Notes under the pieces: generated by a model | Databases searched by the model: none | What the model saw: only the letters and a program-made list of their open reading frames with translations | What the model was told of the DNA's origin: nothing | Program-made: the position numbers and the translations under genes | DNA from: Phytohabitans maris | Lineage (GTDB): Bacteria; Actinomycetota; Actinomycetes; Mycobacteriales; Micromonosporaceae | Assembly (NCBI RefSeq): GCF_031085175.1 | Contig: NZ_JAVHUY010000013.1 | Coordinates: forward strand, 151,376-215,375 | DNA length: 64,000 nucleotides | Reading direction: 5' to 3' | Shown here: piece after piece, positions 16,585 through 23,737 of the stretch | Position numbering within the stretch: position 1 is the stretch's first letter | How the letters are laid out: each line of letters starts with the position of its first letter

Positions 16585-16933
16585 GGACGATCTCCCCCCG
16601 GCACCGCTGCGGGACGCATTTGCCCCGCGTCTCCCATACTCAGTGGATACTCCTGATTACGCTCCGCCATACGCTGATCTCACCCAGTAGTGGGAAGACG
16701 GCCCCGATTTGCCACAAGATTGAACCGCTTTCGGATAGGATGTCCGGTTCTTTTTTCGTGGTGGTTGCCGCCCGGCGTCGGGTGTGGCTCAGACGTCGAC
16801 TCACTCCGGTAACGTCCAGTGGTCCGGATGAGTGACGGGCGGGACGAGACTGCGGAGGCGAAATGGCCCCAAAAGAGGCCATACTGGGTGACGGTATGGG
16901 CGCCCGGCCGTGGTTCCGGGGGGTGGACCGGCG
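16585..16933. other. Regulatory gap between ssgB and the PGPGW gene
   Basis: Upstream region of both divergent genes; AT-richer than its surroundings around 16640-16770. Contains a hairpin with a T-run (16722-16756). No credible gene. Confidence 0.4.
16722..16756 (+). terminator. Terminator-like GAACCG/CGGTTC hairpin plus six T
   Basis: GAACCG at 16722-16727 pairs with CGGTTC at 16745-16750, followed directly by TTTTTT. The loop is 17 nt and can form a small inner stem. It is the only U-tailed hairpin I noticed in the window. No + gene ends before it, so it may end an antisense or leader transcript from the ssgB promoter region. Confidence 0.4.
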
Positions 16934-17437
16934 ATGACGGGGACAGACGTGGTGGACGCCACAGGAAGGTCGGGCGGCGACCCGACGCCTTCAGGTGACA
17001 GCCCGCGGTCGCCTAGCGGCGACGGTGTCGACGCGGGCCTGCTCCACAAGCCCAGCTGGCGCGCCCGGATAAGTACCACGCTGGAGGTCATCCGCGCCAA
17101 CCCCACCGGCCGCCTGGTACTGAAGGTCGCGGTGGGCCTCGCCGGACTGCTGGTGGTCGCGGTCGGCGCGCTGCTGATCCCGTTGCCCGGCCCCGGTTGG
17201 CTGATCGTCCTGGGTGGACTCGGCATCTGGGCGATCGAGTTCTCCTGGGCCCGGCGCCTGCTCACGTTCACCCGCCGCTACCTTCGCATGTGGACACACT
17301 GGGTGACCCGCCAGTCCTGGACCGTCCGCATAGCGATAGGCCTGTTCGGCATGCTCTTCGTCGGCGCGGTCGTGTGGATCTCGGTCTGGCTGAGCTTCGG
17401 CGTCAACCTGGTGGACGAGGCACTGACCCGCTTCTGA
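16934..17437 (+). CDS. TIGR02611/PGPGW-family membrane protein
   Basis: 167-aa membrane protein. The N-terminal 45 residues are polar and Gly/Ser/Asp-rich. Membrane segments: about 61-83 (LKVAVGLAGLLVVAVGALLIPLP), the diagnostic PGPGWLIVLGGLGIWAIEF re-entrant or second helix, and about 128-152 (VRIAIGLFGMLFVGAVVWISVW). The IPLPGPGW motif defines the family (PGPGW, putative transmembrane protein). Function unknown; homologues are frequent in actinobacteria. ATG 16934 has a GGGTGG ribosome site; an upstream GTG at 16910 is less likely. Confidence 0.8.
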   Translation: MTGTDVVDATGRSGGDPTPSGDSPRSPSGDGVDAGLLHKPSWRARISTTLEVIRANPTGRLVLKVAVGLAGLLVVAVGALLIPLPGPGWLIVLGGLGIWAIEFSWARRLLTFTRRYLRMWTHWVTRQSWTVRIAIGLFGMLFVGAVVWISVWLSFGVNLVDEALTRF

Positions 17438-17451
17438 CGGGGTTGCTCCTC

Positions 17452-17605
17452 CCGGCTCCTGGCCCGTCGGGCCGCTTGCTTCCTGGCCCGTCGCCTCCTG
17501 GCCCGTCGCGGCCGATGCTTCTGGCGTGTCGCTTCCGGGCCCGTCGCGGCGCGGTTTCTGGCGCGTCGCTTCCTGGCCGTCGCGGCTCCGTTTGTGGCTC
17601 GCCGC
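17452..17605. repeat. Degenerate tandem repeat (CTGGCCCGTCG core)
   Basis: About eight imperfect units of 14-24 bp sharing TCCTGGCCCGTCG, alternately followed by CT or CGGC. It fills the gap between the PGPGW gene and tRNA-Val. Not open over its length in a meaningful frame and not CRISPR-like because spacers are also repetitive. Confidence 0.75.
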
Positions 17606-17679
17606 GGCGGGTTCGCGCGCGACGCGCGGGGGCTGAGGTGCGCGCCGGGGAGCGGATCGGGTACAGTCGTGCGCGCTGA

Positions 17680-17751
17680 GGGCGATTAGCTCAGCGGGAG
17701 AGCGCTTCGTTCACACCGAAGAGGTCACTGGTTCGATCCCAGTATCGCCCA
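17680..17751 (+). tRNA. tRNA-Val (anticodon CAC)
   Basis: 72 nt without encoded CCA. Acceptor arms GGGCGAT/ATCGCCC pair fully, D arm AGCTCAGCGGGAGAGC, anticodon stem CTTCG/CGAAG with loop TTCACAC giving CAC, T arm GGTTCGATCCC. A TACAGT element at 17662 is a plausible -10. Confidence 0.97.
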
Positions 17752-18075
17752 CACGAAAACGCAGGGCCCAGACGCGTCCCGAACACGGTTCAGGCGCGCC
17801 GTGCGCGAGCTGGCGCGAACCGTGAGCCGGGCTGGCCTGCTGCCGTCTGAGCAATGTCGGCAAGTCGGTGCTGCGTATGGTCACCGGGCGCCCGGCACTC
17901 GCCCTCGGCTCGCGGCGACCGGCCGGCGGACGGCGCAATCACGGATGGTCTTCCCGATAATCGGCCCACCGGCGGTCGCCAGCCACGGCGTTAAGTGACT
18001 TTCCGTAACGACTGATCAGCGCATTGACGTCGTGGGTGCCGCTCGGCCGGGCAGGATCTGGAAAGCTCCTCAGAT
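17752..18075. other. Gene-free stretch after tRNA-Val
   Basis: No protein gene. No integrase or att duplication of the tRNA 3' end was found nearby, so there is no sign that this tRNA hosts an integrated element inside the window. Confidence 0.4.
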
Positions 18076-18219
18076 ATGCGCTCGATGCATGGCCAGGACG
18101 TTGAACGAGCCGTGGCCGAGATGGTGCACGTGCTCACGCCCCACCGGTCCGCGGACTGGCGATGCCGGGCAGGCGCGCTGGACTGGAGCTGCTGGACGAC
18201 GGTTACCCGGCTGTCGCGA
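18076..18219 (+). pseudogene. 5' remnant of a DinB/maleylpyruvate-isomerase-N-like gene
   Basis: The frame starts MRSMHGQDVERAVAEMVHVL and continues TPHRSADWRCRAGALDWSCWTTVTRL. This matches my memory of actinobacterial DinB/MDMPI-N-type proteins, whose N-termini read like AVAEMV..L.P....DW...AG.L.WSC..T. After about 45 codons the similarity is lost, and the rest of the domain is missing. I read it as a truncated remnant; it could instead be a short diverged gene. Confidence 0.35.
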
Positions 18220-18287
18220 ATGGAGTATCACGTGGCGTTGTCGCCGGTCGGTCCTGCGGGGAGGGGTCCCGGTTGGGGTGGGGTTGC

Positions 18288-18758
18288 ATGGCTCCCGTGA
18301 TGCGCAGAACATCGTCTACCGCTGTCGTCGTTGTTGTGTCGGCTGCCCTCACGTCGTGTTCGGCGGGTTCTTCGGATGCGTCCGGGTCCGATGGCACGGC
18401 GGCTTCCGCGCAGGTGGCCACGGCGTCGCCTTCACCGGCTGGGCCGTGTGCTGACGGGTCGTGCCAGATCGAGGTCGCGGTGGGCGATGTGGTGACCGTG
18501 CCGGAGAGGTTTGGCCTCGGGCCGATCGAGGTTACGGCGATCACCGCCACCGCGGTCGAGATGGTCGCTCCGGTGACCGGGTCGGGTTACAGCATTTCGG
18601 GGTGTTCCGGTGGCGGCGGTGTGTCGTCGCAGGGGGGTGGCGGTGTCCGGATGAGCTGCGAGGTGGGCACCGTCGCGACCGTCAACGACGTTATGAGCCT
18701 GGAGGTCGTCGAGATCGGCGACACCGTCGCCGTCCTACGTATCGAACCGGCCGGGTGA
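18288..18758 (+). CDS. Lipoprotein of unknown function
   Basis: 156-aa lipoprotein. Signal MAPVMRRTSSTAVVVVVSAA ends in the lipobox LTSC (Cys at about 25), followed by a flexible Ser/Gly/Ala tether. The folded part (about 58-156) has a short Cys-containing beta-rich sequence (CADGSCQIEVAVGDVVTVPERFGLGPIEVTAI, then SISGCSGGGGVSSQGGGGVRMSCEVG and VNDVMSLEVVEIGDTVAVLRIEPAG). The four downstream cysteines may form two disulfides outside the membrane. I do not recognise the domain. GGGGTGGGG precedes ATG 18288; ATG 18300 is also possible. Confidence 0.7.
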   Translation: MAPVMRRTSSTAVVVVVSAALTSCSAGSSDASGSDGTAASAQVATASPSPAGPCADGSCQIEVAVGDVVTVPERFGLGPIEVTAITATAVEMVAPVTGSGYSISGCSGGGGVSSQGGGGVRMSCEVGTVATVNDVMSLEVVEIGDTVAVLRIEPAG

Positions 18759-18877
18759 CATGACCACGTGCGCGGCTGTCGAACGCCGGCGTCGCCGCCC
18801 TGGAGAGTTGACTGCGGCCGAAGCGCGGCTGGTTATCGACGCGTTCGAGCTGGGAGGAGCATGAGAAAGTTGGGCCC

Positions 18878-19273
18878 ATGGCTTCGAGAGTGCGGTGGGT
18901 CGACTTCGACTGTGCCGATCCGTTCACGGTGGCGAGCTTTTGGGCGGAGGCCCTCGGATTGCGTCACGACCCGGACAACAAGCCGGGGGAGGAGGAGTGC
19001 GTACTGCTCTCCGGGGCGGACGTGATCGAAGGCGGCATGCTGTTTCAACGCGTTCCGGAAGGAAAGGCCGCGAAAAACAGGGTGCACCTGGATCTGCAGC
19101 CGACTGACCGTACGCGTGACGAGGAGGTCGAGCGGCTTCTTGGCTTGGGCGCTGCGCTGATTGCCGACCATCGCAACTCGGACGGTACGGGGTGGGCGGT
19201 GCTGGCCGACCCGGAGGGAAACGAGTTCTGCGTCGAACGCAGCGCGAAGGAACGTGCCGCCATGGGCGGCTGA
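18878..19273 (+). CDS. VOC-family (glyoxalase-like) protein
   Basis: 131-aa single-domain VOC protein of the actinobacterial glyoxalase-like type. Characteristic segments: VRWVDFDCADPFTVASFWAEALGL, GGMLFQRVPEGKAAKNRVHLDLQP (the KNRVHLDL strand is typical), and GTGWAVLADPEGNEFCVER with the C-terminal Glu. The first-strand ligand His is replaced by Asp (FDCADP), as is common in this subgroup, so enzymatic activity is uncertain. Roles in this group range from antibiotic binding to unknown metabolism. It stands alone and is followed by a transposase remnant. Confidence 0.8.
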   Translation: MASRVRWVDFDCADPFTVASFWAEALGLRHDPDNKPGEEECVLLSGADVIEGGMLFQRVPEGKAAKNRVHLDLQPTDRTRDEEVERLLGLGAALIADHRNSDGTGWAVLADPEGNEFCVERSAKERAAMGG

Positions 19274-19282
19274 AACAGCCGG

Positions 19283-19405
19283 GTGGGGGGCCGATCGTCC
19301 CGTCGCATCCGTCAACGCGACGACGTCGGCCTCGGCGAAGCGGCGCAGGAGGTCCCCGAGCGTGGTCGGGTCCGGCGGGAGCCTGGCCCCGAGCCCGTTC
19401 ATCAA
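19283..19405 (-). pseudogene. Transposase N-terminal remnant (IS1380/IS4-like)
   Basis: The minus-strand frame starting at 19405 reads MMNGLGARLPPDPTTLGDLL then RRFAEADVVALTDA. This resembles the N-terminal region of IS1380/IS4-like transposases, which carry a PPDPTT.GDF.RRF motif. Only about 40 codons remain; the rest of the element is gone, and no terminal inverted repeats were identified. It abuts mosaic repeat copy A. Confidence 0.45.
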
Positions 19406-19727
19406 TTGCCCCGGTCCGCCTCAGCTGCTGACCGTTTGCGCGGGGTCCCCGGGGAAACGTGGAGCGCAGCGGAGCGTTTTCTTGGGGTGCTTTCCCGCGG
19501 GCACCGCTGCGGCCGGCGGCGAGCTGGCGCTCGCCGAGATCCCCGGCCTCCGCTGCCGGCTCCGCGACACAAGCCCTCCCGGGCGTGTGCGTGGGAGCTG
19601 CGGATTGCCCGCACAGACAGGGCTCCCGGCAAGGGCTGGGGTGAGATCGTGCACCCGAAGAGGACGCTCCACGTTTCCCCAGGCCCCGCACAACGGTCCG
19701 GACCACCGCGGGCGTCGCGGTAGCCCA
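19406..19727. repeat. Mosaic intergenic repeat, copy A
   Basis: Begins TTGCCCCGGTCCGC and ends GTCGCGGTAGCCCA. Bases 19430-19566 appear identical over 137 bp to 22273-22409 in copy B. Middle parts differ between copies. No plausible coding frame. Confidence 0.85.
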
Positions 19728-19804
19728 AAACTTCTTTCGGCGTCGGATCGCTCGAGACGGCCAGCGGCCATCGCCCAGGTCTGCGCAGACCCGCGCGGGG
19801 TTTC

Positions 19805-21283
19805 CTAGACCTGGCGGGCGGCGAGCGCGTGAGCGATGTCGACGGTGTCGTGGTAGAGGCGGCGGTAGAGGGCGTAACCCTCGTCGTAGACGGCGGCGTG
19901 GGCCGGGTCGGGCTCGACCAGTGTGACCACGGGGTTCCACGCGTCGATGTCCACGTCGGCGCCGGCGGTGAGTGCGGCCAGGTATGCGGCGCCCAGGCAG
20001 GCGCCGATCGGCGTGGCGCACAGCGACTGCGGCCGCTGGAGGACGTCGGAGACGATCCGCGTCCAGAGGCCGCCGGTGGTGCCGCCGCCGACCGCGACGA
20101 GCCGCCGCGGCTCGGCGCCCGCCTCGGCGAAGGATTCGAGGTTGTGCCGTACGCCGTACGCGGTGGCCTCCAGCGCGGCCCGGTAGACGTCGCCGCGGCC
20201 GTGCCGCAGGGTGAGGCCGGCCAGGATGCCACGCGCGTCGGGGTCGAAGAGCGGGCTGCGCTCGCCGGCCAGGTAGGGCAGCATGAGCAGCCCGTTGGCG
20301 CCCGGCGGTGACTGGCCGGCCTCCGCGGCGAGACCGGCGAAGTCGGGCTGGCCGGCCAGCCGCCGCACCCAGTCGGCGGTCGCGCCGGAGGTGGCCATGC
20401 CGGCCGCCAGGCTGAACGTCCCGGGAAACGTGCCGACCGTGCCCCACAGCGGCGGGCTGACCCGGCGGGCGTCAAGCGCGGCGATGATGAACATCGTGGT
20501 GCCGTACATCAGCATCACGTCGCCAGGTCGGCGCACGCCGACGCTGAGCGCCTCGGTCCAGGCGTCGATCGTGCCGGTGGTGACCGGCGTACCGGCCGGG
20601 ATGCCGGTCTCGGCCGCCGCCGTGGCGGTCACGAGGCCCGCGGTCTCGGCTGGCCAGGCGAGGCGGGGCAGTTCGATGTGCTCGGCGATCGCGGCGGCCC
20701 AGCCGTCCGCCCAGTCCAGCTTGCGGCTGTCGTAGAGGGGTATGGCCTGGCTGGCCGAGTGGTGGTCCAGCACGTACTCGCCGGTGAGTCGCCGCACCAG
20801 GTAGGAGTTGGCCATGTGGATCCGGCGGGTACGGCGCCAGACCTCGGGCTCGTGGCGGCGCAGCCAGCGCAGCTTGGGGCCGATCGCCTGGGAGGTCAGC
20901 GGGGCGCCGGCCCGCTCGGCGATGGCGTCGGCGCCGAGCTCGGCGTTGAGTTCGTCGATCTCCTGTCCGGCGCGGGTGTCGATGCCGTAGAGGATGGCCG
21001 GGCGGAGCGGGCGGTCGCGCTCGTCGGTCGGCTGCAGGACCGGCCCGATCCCGCTGACGCCGACGGCGGTGACCGGCTCGGCGAGGGGCGCGGTGAGCGA
21101 TCTGGCGATCGCGACGAAATCGCCCCACCAGATCTGGTCGGCGTCGTGCTCGGCCCAGCCGGGGCGGGGCAGGTCGAACTCGTGCGCCCGGCTCGCGCTG
21201 GCGACGATCTCTCCGTCGGGGCGCACGAGGACACCCTTCGTGCTCGACGTGCCGACGTCGATGCCCAGGAAGAGTGCGCTCAT
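19805..21283 (-). CDS. FGGY-family sugar kinase (xylulokinase-like)
   Basis: 492-aa carbohydrate kinase that phosphorylates a ketose or polyol with ATP. N-terminal FGGY domain: LFLGIDVGTSSTKGVLV (phosphate loop), ASRAHEFDLPRPGWAEHDAD, GVSGIGPVLQPTDE; C-terminal domain: GTIDAWTEALSVG, MLMYGTTMFI, SGATADWVRR, LLMLPYLAGERSPLFDPDARG (family signature region), AVGGGTTGGLWTRIVSDVL and PIGACLGAAYLAAL. Asp in GTIDAW is the likely catalytic base. ATG 21283 has GGAGG 4 nt upstream; GTG 21298 is an in-frame alternative. It is divergent from the aldolase gene across an operator matching that in front of the isomerase operon. The exact sugar is unknown. Confidence 0.9.
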   Translation of the reverse strand: MSALFLGIDVGTSSTKGVLVRPDGEIVASASRAHEFDLPRPGWAEHDADQIWWGDFVAIARSLTAPLAEPVTAVGVSGIGPVLQPTDERDRPLRPAILYGIDTRAGQEIDELNAELGADAIAERAGAPLTSQAIGPKLRWLRRHEPEVWRRTRRIHMANSYLVRRLTGEYVLDHHSASQAIPLYDSRKLDWADGWAAAIAEHIELPRLAWPAETAGLVTATAAAETGIPAGTPVTTGTIDAWTEALSVGVRRPGDVMLMYGTTMFIIAALDARRVSPPLWGTVGTFPGTFSLAAGMATSGATADWVRRLAGQPDFAGLAAEAGQSPPGANGLLMLPYLAGERSPLFDPDARGILAGLTLRHGRGDVYRAALEATAYGVRHNLESFAEAGAEPRRLVAVGGGTTGGLWTRIVSDVLQRPQSLCATPIGACLGAAYLAALTAGADVDIDAWNPVVTLVEPDPAHAAVYDEGYALYRRLYHDTVDIAHALAARQV

Positions 21284-21313
21284 CGTGCCTCCGCTCACGC
21301 GCCGTGGCCAGGC

Positions 21314-21344
21314 TTGACGTTGCCCGCCGCTCTCGGTCTACGAT
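21314..21344 (+). promoter_or_regulatory. Promoter of the DapA-type aldolase gene
   Basis: TTGACG at 21314-21319 and TACGAT at 21339-21344 with a 19-bp spacer; the LacI-type palindrome follows immediately, in the transcription start region. Confidence 0.5.
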
Positions 21345-21345
21345 C

Positions 21346-21363
21346 ACAGAAACCGATTTCAGT
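21346..21363. promoter_or_regulatory. LacI-type operator between kinase and aldolase genes
   Basis: ACAGAAACCGATTTCAGT, an imperfect 18-bp palindrome with core GAAACCGATTTC. The core differs by one base from the palindrome at 23686-23701 before the isomerase operon. Central CG symmetry fits LacI-family sites. The adjacent LacI gene (22622-23617) is the obvious candidate regulator. Confidence 0.75.
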
Positions 21364-21385
21364 AGCAAGACCGCGGAGGCAACGA

Positions 21386-22195
21386 ATGATCGACGGCGTG
21401 GTGGTCGCCGCCCTGACCCCGTTCGACGAGCAGGGCGCGCTCGACGCCCGCCGCATCCCGCCCTACGTCGACTACCTGCTCGACGCGAGCGTCGGCGGCC
21501 TCATGGTCGGCGGCACGACGGGCGAGTTCGTGACGATGACCAGCGACGAGCGGATCGAGGCGGTCGGCGCCTTCGCCCGCGCGGTCGCCGGCCGAGTGCC
21601 GGTGATCGCCCACGTCGGCCACGCGGCACCGGCGGAGGCGTGCCGCCTGGCGGCCCGTGCGGCCGAGGCCGGCGCGGACGCGCTCACCGCGATCACGCCC
21701 TACTTCCATCCGGTCCAGCCGGCCGCGGTGGAGGCGTACTTCCGGGACGTGGCCGCCGCCGTGCCGACCCTGCCGTTCCACGTCTACAACTACCCGGAAG
21801 CGTCCGGCACCCGGATCGCGCCGGCGACCTTCCGCGGGCTGCTCGACGTGCCCAACCTGGCCGGCGTGAAGCTTAGCGTCGCCACGTTCGCCGAGGTGGA
21901 GCCCTATCTCGACCTGCTCGGCAAGCTCACCGTGATGAGCGGCAACGACGCGCTGATCGTCCCGTTCGCCGAGGCCGGCGGCACGGCGGTCGTCTCCGGC
22001 AACGCCTCGGTCCGCCCGGCGCTGCTGGTCGACCTCTTCGCGGCTGCCCAGGGCGGCCACACGGCCGCCGTCGAGCGCCTGGTGGCCGAGCTCGACCAGC
22101 TGCGCGAGCTGACCGCGGCCGCCCCCGACCGCCTGAAGGCCGCACTCCGTGGCAGCGGCGTGGACATCGGCGAGGCCCGCATAAGGACTGTCTAG
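21386..22195 (+). CDS. DapA/N-acetylneuraminate lyase-superfamily aldolase
   Basis: 269-aa class I aldolase of the dihydrodipicolinate synthase family, which forms or splits 2-keto acids through a Schiff base with pyruvate. Motifs: GTTGEFVTMTSDER (GGTTGE phosphate/carboxylate loop), VIAHVGHAAPAEACRLAARAAEAGADAL, active-site Tyr134 in VYNYPEASG, Schiff-base Lys162 in GVKLSV, and SGNDALIVPFAEAGGTAVVSG. Given its place in a sugar island, it more likely cleaves a 2-keto-3-deoxy sugar acid than makes lysine precursors. ATG 21386 with GGAGGC ribosome site. Ends about 50 bp before mosaic repeat B. Confidence 0.88.
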   Translation: MIDGVVVAALTPFDEQGALDARRIPPYVDYLLDASVGGLMVGGTTGEFVTMTSDERIEAVGAFARAVAGRVPVIAHVGHAAPAEACRLAARAAEAGADALTAITPYFHPVQPAAVEAYFRDVAAAVPTLPFHVYNYPEASGTRIAPATFRGLLDVPNLAGVKLSVATFAEVEPYLDLLGKLTVMSGNDALIVPFAEAGGTAVVSGNASVRPALLVDLFAAAQGGHTAAVERLVAELDQLRELTAAAPDRLKAALRGSGVDIGEARIRTV

Positions 22196-22248
22196 GAGAG
22201 CTTCCGGATCAGGGTCGGGCGTGTCTCAACGTCTCTTTCAGACATGAT

Positions 22249-22601
22249 TTGCCCCGGTCCGCGCCAGCTGCGGACCGTTTGCGCGGGGTCCCCGGGGAAA
22301 CGTGGAGCGCAGCGGAGCGTTTTCTTGGGGTGCTTTCCCGCGGGCACCGCTGCGGCCGGCGGCGAGCTGGCGCTCGCCGAGATCCCCGGCCTCCGCTGCC
22401 GGCTCCGCGGGGCAAGCCCACCCCGGCGCTCGCCGGCTGCCGGGGTGTGCACGCACAGACGGGGCAGCTCGAGAGCTTCCCGCGCGCACACATCCGCCCC
22501 GGCGACGGCGCTGTGGAGAGGGGGTCACGGCCGCCGGCTCCCCGCCAGGGGCCGGGGGAGATCGTGGGCTTCCGGACCACCGCGGACGTCGCGGTAGCCC
22601 A
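22249..22601. repeat. Mosaic intergenic repeat, copy B
   Basis: Same boundaries as copy A (TTGCCCCGGTCCGC ... GTCGCGGTAGCCCA) with 137 bp apparently identical, then a different 3' interior. It separates the aldolase (+) and LacI (-) genes, so it may act as a convergent spacer. Confidence 0.85.
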
Positions 22602-22621
22602 GATTCTCCTGGACGAGGGCG

Positions 22622-23617
22622 TCAGGACGGGCGGCGGGAGCTGTCACGGATCTCGAGGCGGGTGGGGAGCACTACGGTCTGAGGGTCGAGGTCGGGGTTT
22701 CCGCGGCGCTTGAGCACGAGCTCGGCAGCGGAGCGCCCGATGTCGTAGGCGGGCTGGTGCACGCTGCTCAGCGACGGCCGCACCAGGTGTGACCAGAAGG
22801 CGTCGCCGAAGGCCGCCACGCCGATCGCCGGCGGGCGCAGCTCCCGGTCGTACATCGCCTCGAGCGCGCCCGCCGCCATCAGGTTGTTGGTCACCATCAC
22901 CGCGTCCGGCGGGTTTGCCGAGTCCAGTAGCTCGGCCATCGCCCGGTAGCCGCCGCGGACGCGGAAGTCCGCGTACTTCACGGCGGGGCGCCGGCGCGGC
23001 GGGTCGGACTCGCGGTGGGCGCGCAGGAAGCCGCGCAGCCGCTGCACCGCCGCCCACGACTCGCGCGGGCCGGTGATGCAGGCGATCCGGCGGTAGCCTT
23101 CGTCGATCAGGTGGCTGGTGGCCGCGTACGCCCCGCGCTCGTCGTCCGAGGCGACGGTGTCGACCTGCGCGGACTCGGGTGAGTGGTCGATGGCCACGAC
23201 TGGGATGCCCTTGCCGATCAGCTGGGTGACATCGGTTTCGGTCATCGAGGCGGGCGAGATGATCACACCGGCCATGTGCTCCGCCAGGGCCACGTCGAGG
23301 TACGCCGCCTCCTTCTCCGGGTCGTCGTCGGCGTTGCACAGCACGACCGACAGCGCCGCCGTGCGGGCCACGTCCTCGACGCCCCGGGCGAGCGCGGTGA
23401 AGAACGGGTTTTCGATGTCGGCGATGATCAACCCGAGCACGTCGCTGCTCTGCCGGCGCAGGCCACGGGCCACCCGGTTAGGCTTGAACCCCAGCTCAGC
23501 GCAGGCGGCCCGGACGCGAGCCTCGCGGTCGGGGGTGACCCGCGCGCCGTTGAGCACGCGGGACACGGTCGCCGGCGACACACCGGCCGCCTTCGCGACG
23601 TCGTAGATGTTGGCCAC
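22622..23617 (-). CDS. LacI-family transcriptional regulator of the sugar island
   Basis: 331-aa repressor. N-terminal HTH MANIYDVAKAAGVSPATVSRVLNG (1-24) with hinge helix KPNRVARGLRRQSS; the periplasmic-binding-like effector domain starts at VLGLIIADIENPFFTALARGVED. Ligand-site segments are PVVAIDHSPE, DDERGAYAATSHLI, GYRRIACITGP and VMVTNNLMAAGALEAM. Divergent from the isomerase/ABC operon. Palindromes with a central CG lie in its own/isomerase intergenic region and in the kinase/aldolase one, so local and autoregulatory control is likely. No sugar can be assigned. Confidence 0.93.
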   Translation of the reverse strand: MANIYDVAKAAGVSPATVSRVLNGARVTPDREARVRAACAELGFKPNRVARGLRRQSSDVLGLIIADIENPFFTALARGVEDVARTAALSVVLCNADDDPEKEAAYLDVALAEHMAGVIISPASMTETDVTQLIGKGIPVVAIDHSPESAQVDTVASDDERGAYAATSHLIDEGYRRIACITGPRESWAAVQRLRGFLRAHRESDPPRRRPAVKYADFRVRGGYRAMAELLDSANPPDAVMVTNNLMAAGALEAMYDRELRPPAIGVAAFGDAFWSHLVRPSLSSVHQPAYDIGRSAAELVLKRRGNPDLDPQTVVLPTRLEIRDSSRRPS

Positions 23618-23641
23618 CGAGAAGCTCCCGGACTCAAGGGG

Positions 23642-23705
23642 TTGACAGATGTGGCGCCACCAGCGTTAGCATTTGCGAAACCGATCTGAAATCGATTTCA
23701 GCAAA
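23642..23705 (+). promoter_or_regulatory. Promoter plus operator of the isomerase/ABC operon
   Basis: TTGACA at 23642-23647 with TTAGCA at 23666-23671 (18-bp spacer). Downstream lies the 16-bp perfect palindrome CTGAAATCGATTTCAG (23686-23701), preceded by a second GAAACCGAT half site and flanked by a TTTGC/GCAAA inverted pair (23672-23676 and 23701-23705). The position after the -10 fits repression by LacI-type roadblock. Confidence 0.75.
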
Positions 23706-23737
23706 TCATACCGCCGGTGCACCAGGAGGTACACCCT

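Noticed and set aside
17452..17605. CRISPR array
   Set aside because: Units are degenerate, spacers repeat too and no cas genes are present.
17711..17938. Minus-strand 75-codon frame ending GDTGIEPVTSSV
   Set aside because: It reads through the tRNA-Val gene in antisense; this C-terminus is a common false product of tRNA regions.
17680..18300. Integration site at tRNA-Val
   Set aside because: No integrase gene and no repeat of the tRNA 3' end seen downstream.
18833..19405. Intact 190-codon minus-strand gene
   Set aside because: Only the first 40 codons look protein-like (transposase remnant); the remainder is antisense of the VOC gene.
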